A DNA stretch of 6,938 bases from Gammaproteobacteria bacterium (GTDB taxonomy: Bacteria; Pseudomonadota; Gammaproteobacteria; Enterobacterales; Alteromonadaceae), in assembly GCA_023380515.1 (NCBI GenBank), contig JAMCRH010000040.1, forward strand, positions 1 through 6,938. Reading direction: 5' to 3'. This document shows positions 1 through 6,933 of this stretch, one piece after another. How positions within the stretch are numbered: the stretch's first letter is position 1; every line of letters starts with the position of its first letter. The position numbers and the translations under genes were made by a program. The notes beneath the pieces are model-generated. The model was not told where the DNA came from and did not search any database. It saw only the letters and a list, made by a program, of their open reading frames with translations.

Positions 1-2
1 TG

Positions 3-77
3 CATTCGGTATATCTGTGCACACATGCTCTAGCAGGAGAGCTGCTACGCATGATGCGTCGAGGTGGGCGTCGATAA
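3..77 (+). CDS. 3' end of an upstream gene (partial, product unknown)
   Basis: One + frame is open from the left edge to a TAA at 75-77 and gives a short basic tail ending in LLRMMRRGGRR. The second frame closes at 31-33. The third runs on to 202, but only deep inside the glycosyltransferase gene, so it is an unlikely coding frame. The TAA overlaps the Shine-Dalgarno site (76-81) of the next gene, which is typical of tightly packed operon genes. Too little is present to name a product. By context it could be another glycan-biosynthesis protein, but that is inference only. Confidence 0.45.
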   Translation, partial: HSVYLCTHALAGELLRMMRRGGRR

Positions 78-81
78 AGGA
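76..81 (+). promoter_or_regulatory. Shine-Dalgarno site that decides the GT2 start
   Basis: AAAGGA lies 6 bases before the ATG at 88 but directly abuts the ATG at 82, and it is downstream of the GTG at 64. It therefore favours 88 as the start. It overlaps the stop codon of the preceding reading frame, suggesting translational coupling. Confidence 0.6.
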
Positions 82-87
82 ATGGCC

Positions 88-1128
88 ATGGTTTGCAGTC
101 TCAGTGTCATCATACCTACCTACAAGCGGCGTGCATCGGTACAGCGTTTACTACAATCGCTCACGATGCAGTCAATTGCACCGGAAGCTTACGAAGTCAT
201 AGTTTCGATCGATGGTTCTGACGATGGCACTCGCGAAATGGTTGCCGCATTCGCTGCTCCCTACTCACTTCGATGGATCTACAAACCGAACCGTGGTCGT
301 GCAGCAGCTCTCAATGAAGGAATTCATGCTTCTTCAGCAGAAGTGACAGTATTTCTTGACGATGATATGGAGGCGTCACCGGAGTTACTAGCATCCCATA
401 CACGCTTACATCCGTCAGGTACACGGTTAGGTGTAATGGGTGCAGTACCTATCCGGGTCGACCCGTCGTCACCACCACTTGTCGTATACATAGGGACGAA
501 ATTCAACAATCACCTGGCGGCGCTTTCAATGCCAGACCACGTAATGAAGCTTAGGGATTTCTATAGTGGTAACTTCTCAATCCGCCGTGAAGTACTAGAG
601 TCGGTTGGATTATTCGATGAGGCATTCCGTATCTATGGCAACGAAGATTTGGAGCTCTCGTTGCGACTTGTTCAGGCAGGTGTCAAACTTATGTATGATC
701 CCGAGGCTATAGCATATCAGTCCTATTCAAAGAATTTTAGCGAATTGGCACGAGATACCATAGCGGAAGGTCAAACAGCTGTGCTCCTCGCATCAATGCA
801 TCCTGATGCGATTCGCGACCTTAAACTGGGGACATATAAAAGTGAATGGCGAAAGTGGCGGCCGTTAAGAGCGTTGTTGCTTCTCTTGGGCCAGCAATGG
901 CCCAGAATAACTAATCTGCTGGTGAACCTGGTTCTCCAGCTAGAGTATCACAAACCACGTAGCCTTGCTCTGTATTATGCACTTGCGCTGGACTATTGCT
1001 ATTGGTTAGGTGTGCGAGCAGCGCTAAATGAAAACAAACACAACGGTCTTGAACCATCGTCCATTACGCAACTTGCGAACATAGGACTCGATACATCTGA
1101 TCAAGGTAAGCATAATAGCACGCTATAG
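88..1128 (+). CDS. Family 2 glycosyltransferase (GT-A fold)
   Basis: This is an inverting GT2 enzyme that would transfer a sugar from a nucleotide-sugar donor to a growing surface glycan at the cytoplasmic membrane face. From the ATG at 88 it has 346 residues. The N-terminus has the GT-A nucleotide-binding strand SVIIPTYKR (about 6-14) and VSIDGSDDGT (about 39-48). A DDD metal-binding motif follows in VFLDDDME (D91-D93). SGNFSIRREVL (about 160-170) and GNEDLELSLRL (acidic pair at 186-187) are the usual acceptor-side and catalytic-base region. The last third has hydrophobic stretches (ALLLLLG, LLVNLVLQL, YYALALDYCYWLG) that could be membrane-associated. Alternative in-frame starts are GTG 64 and ATG 82; 88 is preferred because AAAGGA sits 6 bases upstream. 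The next gene begins 16 bases after the stop. The donor and linkage cannot be told from the sequence. Confidence 0.93.
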   Translation: MVCSLSVIIPTYKRRASVQRLLQSLTMQSIAPEAYEVIVSIDGSDDGTREMVAAFAAPYSLRWIYKPNRGRAAALNEGIHASSAEVTVFLDDDMEASPELLASHTRLHPSGTRLGVMGAVPIRVDPSSPPLVVYIGTKFNNHLAALSMPDHVMKLRDFYSGNFSIRREVLESVGLFDEAFRIYGNEDLELSLRLVQAGVKLMYDPEAIAYQSYSKNFSELARDTIAEGQTAVLLASMHPDAIRDLKLGTYKSEWRKWRPLRALLLLLGQQWPRITNLLVNLVLQLEYHKPRSLALYYALALDYCYWLGVRAALNENKHNGLEPSSITQLANIGLDTSDQGKHNSTL

Positions 1129-1129
1129 C

Positions 1130-1136
1130 AAGGTGG
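1130..1136 (+). promoter_or_regulatory. Shine-Dalgarno site that decides the GT4 start
   Basis: AAGGTGG lies 8 bases before the ATG at 1145. The alternative GTG at 1133 lies inside this site, so it is unlikely to be used as a start. Confidence 0.65.
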
Positions 1137-1144
1137 ACGCGAAC

Positions 1145-2269
1145 ATGCCAACAAACATCATCTACTACACGGATACAAGTGGCTTTGGTGGCGCTGAACA
1201 GGTTCTATTGACACAACTTAAAAGCCTTGACCGCAATCGATGGTGCCCTGCAGTAATATGCCATCCAGCATCGGGTATTACTCCAATGATGGACGAGGTA
1301 CGCAAACTTGATTTACCTCTATGGCTTGTACCACATATGCCTGAAGGTATAGGCGGGTTACTACGTTTGCCTTCGTTCATGAGAAAGTTATCGGTTTGGC
1401 AGCCAATGATTTTTCATGCGCACCTGACTTGGCCAAGAGCTTGCAAATACGGACTAATAGGTGCAATACTTACCCGCGTTCCAGTTATCGTAGCAACAGA
1501 ACACTTATTTGTCGATGTGCCTTATAACAGGTTTGCTATATTACAACAGAGGCTTATCGCGAAAGGTGTAGATCGGTACATTGCTGTTTCAAACGAAGTA
1601 TCTCACCGGATACACCAGACCTATGGCATCTCGCAAGATAAGCTTCAGGTTATATACAATGCTGTACCACAGGCTTTATCCGCGTCAGATAGTTTAACCA
1701 TACCGGCTGATGCTCCTTGGAGTTCGAGCAAAATGCCAATTGTTCTTTCAGTGGCTCGGTTGGACAAACAGAAGGGTCACCGATATCTTTTAGAAGCGGC
1801 CAAGCAGGTCCCAGAAGCCCTGTTCGTACTTGTTGGAGAAGGAGACGAACGCGCTGATCTGGAGACCTATGCTGTTTCATTGGGTTTACTGGATCGTGTT
1901 TTTTTTACAGGTTTCCGAAATGACGTTCCCCGTCTGTTGGCACAGTGTGACGTCTTTGTTTTACCATCTTTATATGAGGGACTACCGATATCGATATTGG
2001 AGGCAATGGAAGCCGCGAAGCCTGTAATAGCAACAACTGTCGGCGGTGTCGACGAAGAGATCATAGACGGCGAAACTGGATTACTTGTTCCACCCGCAGA
2101 TTCCGAGGCTCTTGCAGGTGCAATTCGCCGACTTCTGGCTGATCACGCACTTTGTCGAAAATTGGCCAACGCAGGCAGGAATCGAGTGAGGTCCGTGTTC
2201 TCTGTACAGGCGATGATGCAACAACTAACGCAACTCTATGAGAGTTTGCTTGTGCGCTCCGGTAAGTGA
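1145..2269 (+). CDS. Family 4 glycosyltransferase (GT-B fold)
   Basis: This is a retaining GT4 (Glycos_transf_1 type) enzyme that would transfer a sugar from an NDP-sugar during surface glycan assembly, probably at the inner face of the membrane. From ATG 1145 it has 374 residues, normal for the family. The N-terminal Rossmann domain shows GFGGAEQVLL (about 13-22), the acceptor-side glycine loop. Then come FHAHLTW (about 90-96) and ATEH (about 117-120). The C-terminal donor domain starts near SVARLDKQKGH, with the phosphate-binding R205 and K210, and continues through LVGEGDE and FTGFRNDVP. YEGLPISILEAMEAAKPVIAT contains the E-x7-E pair (E278 and E286) that contacts the donor. GGVDEEIIDGETGLLVPPAD is the usual ending loop. 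A run of eight T lies inside the gene (1899-1906) without breaking the frame. The stop is one base before the next gene's preferred ATG, so the genes are probably co-translated. Sugar specificity is unknown. Confidence 0.95.
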   Translation: MPTNIIYYTDTSGFGGAEQVLLTQLKSLDRNRWCPAVICHPASGITPMMDEVRKLDLPLWLVPHMPEGIGGLLRLPSFMRKLSVWQPMIFHAHLTWPRACKYGLIGAILTRVPVIVATEHLFVDVPYNRFAILQQRLIAKGVDRYIAVSNEVSHRIHQTYGISQDKLQVIYNAVPQALSASDSLTIPADAPWSSSKMPIVLSVARLDKQKGHRYLLEAAKQVPEALFVLVGEGDERADLETYAVSLGLLDRVFFTGFRNDVPRLLAQCDVFVLPSLYEGLPISILEAMEAAKPVIATTVGGVDEEIIDGETGLLVPPADSEALAGAIRRLLADHALCRKLANAGRNRVRSVFSVQAMMQQLTQLYESLLVRSGK

Positions 2270-2270
2270 C

Positions 2271-3869
2271 ATGGGCAATACTATTGCCAATATTGAACAA
2301 GAGCGTAATCGCCGACTCAGGCGTGTTGATTGGCGATTCCTGCTATCCAACCCCTATCCACGAAAGAGTGCGTGTTTTACGAACGGTTTCCTGCGGCAAT
2401 GCGTGGCGGAAATATCACAGGCAATTCATCCTTCCGGCAGCGTTGTTGCAGATGCTGACTGTGATCTAGTGGTAGCAGTTAATCCAAACGCTGCCACGTT
2501 ACGAGCAGCATGGTCAGCGTTGGAACCTGGTGGCTCTCTATATAGTGAGTGGCATTCGCCTCTGGTGGGAGGTGAGACCGGCATCCGCAAGCGATTACAG
2601 ACTGCACAGTTCATCGACATTGAGTGCTACTGGGCCTGGCCGTTGCCTGACTATCATGCCAGCGCATTCTGGTTACCGATTGATGCATGGGCAGTGTTAC
2701 GTTATTTTCGAGTGCGCTATCAGCAGGAAAGGACGATATGGCGGCGTATCAAGCACGAGTGTTTATGGACATTGTGGCATGCGGCGCGTAGAACAGGGTT
2801 GTTGTTGCCAGTCTCCACTATTGCTCGAAAACCTTACCCGCTGGACTCCGAGCAGATACAGAACACCCTAATTGAAGATATCCGGTTAGCGTGGAGACGC
2901 CGTCAAAGTACGCATCCACCTGCTCGGTTGTCGTGGCTACTTCTGACAGGCGGATACCGAAGTATCAATAAAGTTGTGGGCCTTATTTTTGCCGATGATG
3001 AAGAGCTACCACGGATGGCCGTTAAATTGCCTCGCGCGCCGGAATCCGCACCGGCGCTGCAGCGAGAGGCGTTGACCCTGCGTGTTGTCCGCAGGCTGAA
3101 ACCAGGTGGTATTCCGGGCGTACCCAGAATACTTGCCTTTAAGGAGCATGCTGGCTTGCCTGTATTGGTAGAAACCGCTTTGACAGGCACCCCGATGTGG
3201 GCTGTACTCTCTCACGAAAACTACCGGATCCTGGCACTACAGGTGACAGATTGGTTGCTAGAACTTGTACACCCGAGCATCTACCTGCAACGTACCGAAT
3301 GGTGGGCATATATTGCTGAACCAGTCTTGGCTGACCATGAACGCTTCTTTGGTTCAATACTGAAGCCCAATATGTTGCAGGAAACACGATCCATATTGTC
3401 CAGACTGGGGGACTTGCCATTGACAGTCGAGCAACGCGATCTGTCGCCTTGGAATATCCTGGTAGGTGAAGCAGGTCAATTGTTGGTTCTTGATTGGGAA
3501 TCGGCTGAGATTAAAGGGTTACCAGTACTAGATTTGTGTTATTTCCTAACACATCTTGCCTTCATGGTTGAACGTGTTCCGGTCCATGATGATATCGATC
3601 TGGTGCAGGCTCGGCGGTTATATCATGATATCCTGCATCCCAACACCTTCACGGGTCAAGTTGTGAGCGAATGTATGACAAAATACATCGAGCATGCTGG
3701 TCTCACACATGACACCATTAAGCCACTTCGTGTGCTGACATGGCTCATACACGCGCAGTCAGAATATCGGTCTTTCTCAAGCGGAAGGATGCACAGACCG
3801 TCTGATCATGTTCTACGGCAAAGTCTTTGCATAAATCTGTGGGAGGAGGAGTTGCAGTGCGGTTTGTGA
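2271..3869 (+). CDS. Methyltransferase-like / APH-type kinase-like two-part protein
   Basis: A cytoplasmic-looking protein of 532 residues (from ATG 2271) with two regions. Residues about 18-155 (from DWRFLL on) resemble the back half of a SAM-methyltransferase fold: CDLVVAVNP, then LRAAWSALEPGGSLYSEW. I see no GxGxG-type SAM-binding motif before it. Residues about 218-510 look like an aminoglycoside-phosphotransferase/choline-kinase type fold. LLLTGGYRSINKVV resembles a nucleotide loop, K252 in AVKLP is the candidate ATP lysine, E266 the partner glutamate, QRDLSPWNIL the catalytic loop (D390, N395), and LDWE the metal-binding segment (D408), followed by LDLCYFL. The loop has Gln388 where family members usually have His. 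A drug-resistance role is unlikely here; a sugar, lipid-linked precursor or protein phosphorylation role in glycan assembly is inferred from context. The start could be ATG 2238 (11 residues longer, overlapping the previous gene by 32 bases). Neither ATG has a clear Shine-Dalgarno site, and the TGA-C-ATG junction argues for coupling at 2271. Confidence 0.8.
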   Translation: MGNTIANIEQERNRRLRRVDWRFLLSNPYPRKSACFTNGFLRQCVAEISQAIHPSGSVVADADCDLVVAVNPNAATLRAAWSALEPGGSLYSEWHSPLVGGETGIRKRLQTAQFIDIECYWAWPLPDYHASAFWLPIDAWAVLRYFRVRYQQERTIWRRIKHECLWTLWHAARRTGLLLPVSTIARKPYPLDSEQIQNTLIEDIRLAWRRRQSTHPPARLSWLLLTGGYRSINKVVGLIFADDEELPRMAVKLPRAPESAPALQREALTLRVVRRLKPGGIPGVPRILAFKEHAGLPVLVETALTGTPMWAVLSHENYRILALQVTDWLLELVHPSIYLQRTEWWAYIAEPVLADHERFFGSILKPNMLQETRSILSRLGDLPLTVEQRDLSPWNILVGEAGQLLVLDWESAEIKGLPVLDLCYFLTHLAFMVERVPVHDDIDLVQARRLYHDILHPNTFTGQVVSECMTKYIEHAGLTHDTIKPLRVLTWLIHAQSEYRSFSSGRMHRPSDHVLRQSLCINLWEEELQCGL

Positions 3870-3916
3870 GCAAGTGACAATCGATCCACACAACTGCAAA
3901 TAACGTCGCTACAGTT

Positions 3917-3946
3917 TTGATATTACTACCATCAGTAGAACATAAT
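3917..3946 (+). promoter_or_regulatory. Candidate sigma70-like promoter for the flippase gene
   Basis: TTGATA (3917-3922) and CATAAT (3941-3946) each match the -35 and -10 consensus at 5 of 6 positions and are separated by 18 bases. They lie in the only sizeable gap of the + strand gene run (3870-3978). Transcription would begin near 3953, a few bases before the ATG pair at 3955/3958 and about 26 bases before the ATG at 3979. The TTG at 3946 would fall inside the -10 box and could not serve transcripts from this promoter. Judged by eye only. Confidence 0.45.
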
Positions 3947-3978
3947 TGGCCTATATGATGACACAACCTCTGGAGGAC

Positions 3979-5526
3979 ATGAAGCTTCGCCAGCGAATAT
4001 TCCGAAACACGGCCAGCAATTACATAGGTCAGTTTATCGTTCTCGGCGTTGGTTTTGTAATAGCCCCTTTCATTTTACATACGCTGGGCGCCAGCGTATA
4101 TGGCCTATGGGTACTCGTAAATTCAGTAATGGCATATGGTTCACTGCTGGATTTAGGTTTATATAGCGCAGTTGTGAAATATGTTTCGGAATATTACGCC
4201 AAGCATGATTTGCAACAAGCTGAAAGCATGATAGCGACAGCGCTGTCCATTTACACTGTCGTAGGTCTGATTGCGATCATGCTGAGTATACCAATGGCCA
4301 TTTTGTTCCCTAGATTATTCAGTGTGCCACCAGTTGAACGTTCTACCATCACCTGGCTCGTGATACTGGCCGGTGTGAATTTGGGGCTGTCGATTCCAGG
4401 CGTGACAATATGGGCTGTGCTAAACGGCCTGCAGCGGTTTGATCTGGCTAACATATTGACCGTTATTGGGACACTGATCAATGCATTAGCGACTGTAGCA
4501 ATACTTCTTGCTGGAGGTGGAGTTCTCGGTGTTATTTGTGTAAATCTGCTCACAAATGTAACTATGCAGATTCCCGCGATATTGCTCATACGCCGAACCG
4601 CTCCTGGATTGCATGTTGGATGGCACTCTGGTAGCCGCAAGCATCTCCGCCAAGTTGCTTCATTTAGCGCCTCGCTACTCGTTTCAAATATCGCTGGCCG
4701 GCTCCAAAACAAGACAGATGAGATTGTCATTGGAGCTTCGCTTCCCATCACATCTGTTGCTCCCTATTACTTCGCCCGCAGACTTAGTGAAGTCGTACAG
4801 ACGCTAACTGACCAGTTTATGAAAGTGCTCCTTCCACTCGCATCGGAACTTCATGCGACGGAGTATTACGAGAGGCTACGTAAGCTCTATCTGGCCAGCA
4901 CAAGGCTGACACTTGTCGTTTTTTTGCCTTTGGGATGCATCGTGGTGATTTTAGGACAGCAAATATTAAGTGCGTGGGTTGGAGCGGAATATGGAAAGTA
5001 CGCCTACCTTATATTGATCCTTACCGTGTCGGGGGTAATTGACACTAGTCAGTGGCCGGCAGGTGCGCTATTACAGGGTATGGTTCGCCATCAGCCACTG
5101 GCCGTCATCGCCATTAGCTCGGGGATCATCAATCTCGGTCTGTCGATCCTGCTCGTACAACACCTCGGTGTTACTGGTGTTGCACTGGGTACGTTAATTC
5201 CAACCACTATTGCCAATCTTGTTTTCGTCGCACCCTACGCCATGCGCACCCTGGGCGTTAATCTGGGCACAGTAGTTAGAGAGGTGCTGCGTCCTGTATT
5301 GATCCCCATGCTGCCGACGGTGATAATACTGTTTGCATTACGGCAGATAGTGCAGCCTTCATCGCTACCAGTGATCGCGCTGGTGGCGGCTGCGGGACTG
5401 TCTGTTTATGTATCGATCTACTATCTTGCAGGAGCTGACTCGGTAGAGCGGCAGGCCTATCAAAACGTAGCCTTGGCGACTGTGCGCTCTATTCACGCTT
5501 ACCTACAGTCAATTGGATCTGCATAA
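3979..5526 (+). CDS. Wzx/MOP-type polysaccharide flippase
   Basis: A polytopic membrane protein of the MOP superfamily (polysaccharide biosynthesis/Wzx type). It would flip undecaprenyl- or other lipid-linked oligosaccharide from the cytoplasmic to the outer face of the membrane. From ATG 3979 it has 515 residues with roughly 12 to 14 hydrophobic segments along its length. The N-terminus RIFRNTASNYIGQ leads into the first helix (IVLGVGFVIAPFIL). Next comes GASVYGLWVLVNS, then LLDLGLYSAVVKYVSEYYA, a typical pattern of this family. Mid-protein KTDEIVIGA followed by PYYFARRLSEVV is the usual start of the second half. The C-terminal 30 residues are a hydrophilic tail. Starts at TTG 3946, ATG 3955 and ATG 3958 are also in frame. 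GGAGG at 3972-3976 is only 2 bases from ATG 3979, so the true start is uncertain. The neighbouring glycosyltransferases support a repeat-unit export role; the exact substrate is unknown. Confidence 0.9.
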   Translation: MKLRQRIFRNTASNYIGQFIVLGVGFVIAPFILHTLGASVYGLWVLVNSVMAYGSLLDLGLYSAVVKYVSEYYAKHDLQQAESMIATALSIYTVVGLIAIMLSIPMAILFPRLFSVPPVERSTITWLVILAGVNLGLSIPGVTIWAVLNGLQRFDLANILTVIGTLINALATVAILLAGGGVLGVICVNLLTNVTMQIPAILLIRRTAPGLHVGWHSGSRKHLRQVASFSASLLVSNIAGRLQNKTDEIVIGASLPITSVAPYYFARRLSEVVQTLTDQFMKVLLPLASELHATEYYERLRKLYLASTRLTLVVFLPLGCIVVILGQQILSAWVGAEYGKYAYLILILTVSGVIDTSQWPAGALLQGMVRHQPLAVIAISSGIINLGLSILLVQHLGVTGVALGTLIPTTIANLVFVAPYAMRTLGVNLGTVVREVLRPVLIPMLPTVIILFALRQIVQPSSLPVIALVAAAGLSVYVSIYYLAGADSVERQAYQNVALATVRSIHAYLQSIGSA

Positions 5527-5581
5527 TGTGTACAGATTTTCTACTCTGATGTAACCGTCGCTATAAATTACGAAACTGACT

Positions 5582-5621
5582 CCACTATATTTTTTATGGA
5601 CGATGCGCGCCAAAATAGTGG
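5582..5621. repeat. Imperfect inverted repeat between convergent genes
   Basis: CCACTAT (5582-5588) is the exact reverse complement of ATAGTGG (5615-5621). About three more A-T pairs are possible inside if one base is bulged. The loop is long (about 20-26 bases) and contains six T residues (5590-5595) and GCGCGC. It lies between the ends of the flippase and hydrolase genes, where a bidirectional terminator would be expected. However, no T run follows the stem on either strand, so this is not a canonical intrinsic terminator. Confidence 0.35.
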
Positions 5622-5634
5622 TGACATTCGCTTA

Positions 5635-6867
5635 TTACTTCGCTGGCGGAATGGGAGAGTTTTTCAGGTTGGCGTAACGGTTTGTATCGTAGTACTGGGA
5701 GCTAATGGCAGAAGCAAAGGCGCTGGCAGAGGCACTGGAACTATCGACAGGGAAGGTGTTGGCAGGATCACCGGCATCCCAGTCAAACCAAACAACAGCC
5801 TTGATGGCTGGGAAGCGGGAAGGTATTTGAGTGGATAAGGCGTCCGTAATCCAGGCGGCTTTGGCGGCACCACCATCACCCGCTTCGAGTGAAGCGAACT
5901 CGCCTATCATAATAGGTTTGGTGGGAGCCAGAGCCAGGAGTTGCTGATAAGAATCGTAAATCCAGTTGACGCCACTGCCGGTGAAGATGGAGTTAAAGCC
6001 CAACCAGGTTGAATACTGGTTATAGCCATCGAGGCAGGTCCAGTCGACATACGCGTCACCGGGATAGAGTGAGGACATTGAGCGGGTAACGGGACTGGAG
6101 ATGTTGGGACACCACACCCAGGTGACATTGGTGGCACCGACGGAGGTGAAGATGTCGTGCACGTGGCGCCAAGCCTTGACATAGTCGCCGGGCTGGTTGC
6201 CGTTGATCTGCTCAGCCCAGGGGAACTGCCAAGTGCCGTTCATCTCCCAGTCGAAACGCAGGAAGAATGGATGGCTCCACGCTTTGGCAGCCAACGCCCA
6301 TTGACGAATGAACCCATCATATGTCCCGCTGTATATCGCGCTCAGGCGGAAGGCTGGCTGATCCTTTCCTTCTCCCAGGTACCATGAACCCCAGTCCAAC
6401 AAAGGGATCGACCCATGGGCACGAACATTGTCGAAACCGGGGGTATAGAAATTGAGGTAGTTGCCATTCATAATCCAGGGCTGGCCCCAATGGATAATGG
6501 CCATATGCTTGCCCACCAGCTTTTCGAATGTGTCGTATACACCACCGGGCTGCATGTTCGATGTCGATGGCGCCTGACCGTCAACAAAGGCTCCCCAATA
6601 TATGGGGGTGGGACTTTTACCCATAACGAATAGCGATGAAGGTGCTGAATATGTTGCTGTACTGTAAGCCAGAGGTAAATAATAAGTATGTGAAAATACT
6701 TCGGTTGCCGTAACCAGCTGCTCATTGCGATATGAGGCAGAGTGATTAAGTGATACATAATTCGCATACACCGTAGACGGCCTTATCAATAAAGCACATA
6801 TAACGCCTAGCAATGTTGCATATATTACTGGCATTTTATTTGATGTTACGTGCCTAGATGACAACAT
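5635..6867 (-). CDS. Secreted GH26-type glycoside hydrolase (beta-mannanase-like)
   Basis: A 410-residue exported enzyme likely to cleave beta-mannosidic or related beta-glycan linkages outside the cell, by the retaining double-displacement mechanism of clan GH-A. The N-terminus has basic residues, a hydrophobic core (VIYATLLGVICALLI) and a VYA-N signal-peptidase-like site after residue 35. Residues 36-84 are a linker or small region with YLPL. The catalytic domain starts near PIYWGAFVDGQ (about 88-98). FLRFDWEMNGTWQFPW carries the predicted acid/base E208, and KPIMIGEFAS the predicted nucleophile E323. Other family-like stretches are IIHWGQPW, VTWVWCPN, DWTCLDGYN and AVVWFDWD. Classical GH26 mannanases usually have His before the acid/base Glu, whereas here it is Trp207, so substrate is uncertain. 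The start has AAGG 7 bases upstream, and two TAA codons in tandem end the gene. It converges on the flippase gene and is not part of that operon. Confidence 0.87.
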   Translation of the reverse strand: MLSSRHVTSNKMPVIYATLLGVICALLIRPSTVYANYVSLNHSASYRNEQLVTATEVFSHTYYLPLAYSTATYSAPSSLFVMGKSPTPIYWGAFVDGQAPSTSNMQPGGVYDTFEKLVGKHMAIIHWGQPWIMNGNYLNFYTPGFDNVRAHGSIPLLDWGSWYLGEGKDQPAFRLSAIYSGTYDGFIRQWALAAKAWSHPFFLRFDWEMNGTWQFPWAEQINGNQPGDYVKAWRHVHDIFTSVGATNVTWVWCPNISSPVTRSMSSLYPGDAYVDWTCLDGYNQYSTWLGFNSIFTGSGVNWIYDSYQQLLALAPTKPIMIGEFASLEAGDGGAAKAAWITDALSTQIPSRFPAIKAVVWFDWDAGDPANTFPVDSSSASASAFASAISSQYYDTNRYANLKNSPIPPAK

Positions 6868-6874
6868 ATATTTA

Positions 6875-6878
6875 CCTT
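6875..6878 (-). promoter_or_regulatory. Shine-Dalgarno site of the GH26 gene
   Basis: Read on the - strand, AAGG lies 7 bases before the ATG at 6867. This supports the longer start over the internal Met12, and so includes the basic n-region of the signal peptide. Confidence 0.6.
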
Positions 6879-6904
6879 AATGAGCAGTATTGATTTAGCG
6901 TTCT

Positions 6905-6933
6905 ATAATATTCTAATCACATTTCAGATAAAA
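6905..6933 (-). promoter_or_regulatory. Weak candidate promoter of the GH26 gene
   Basis: On the - strand, TATTAT (6905-6910) is a fair -10 element about 37 bases upstream of the ATG. TTTTAT (6928-6933) at 17-base spacing is a poor -35 match. The whole 6868-6938 stretch is AT-rich, so such matches can arise by chance. It is listed because the gene is transcribed away from the window's right edge and needs a promoter here or further out. Confidence 0.25.

Noticed and set aside
17..202. Short + frame across the left edge and the GT2 start
   Set aside because: It runs deep into the GT2 gene in another frame and has no domain; the neighbouring frame ending at 77 fits operon packing better.
2238..2270. 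Earlier ATG for the two-part protein, overlapping the GT4 gene by 32 bases
   Set aside because: Not excluded, but no Shine-Dalgarno site precedes it, and the one-base TGA-C-ATG junction at 2271 is a simpler coupled start.
2530..2871. 113-codon + frame inside the two-part protein gene
   Set aside because: It is out of frame with a gene that has recognisable motifs, and its translation shows no coherent domain.
3842..3850. Strong GGAGGAGG-like Shine-Dalgarno sequence near the end of the two-part protein gene
   Set aside because: It encodes the acidic WEEE stretch, and the nearest downstream starts give only peptides of a few residues before a stop, so it does not serve a gene.
4251..4751. Antisense open frame of 166 codons on the - strand within the flippase gene
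   Set aside because: It lies fully inside a clearly coding membrane-protein gene and shows no recognisable domain; long antisense frames opposite real genes are common by chance.
5664..5879. Proline-rich - strand frame overlapping the GH26 gene
   Set aside because: It is a shifted-frame shadow of the hydrolase, whose frame carries both predicted catalytic Glu residues and a signal peptide.
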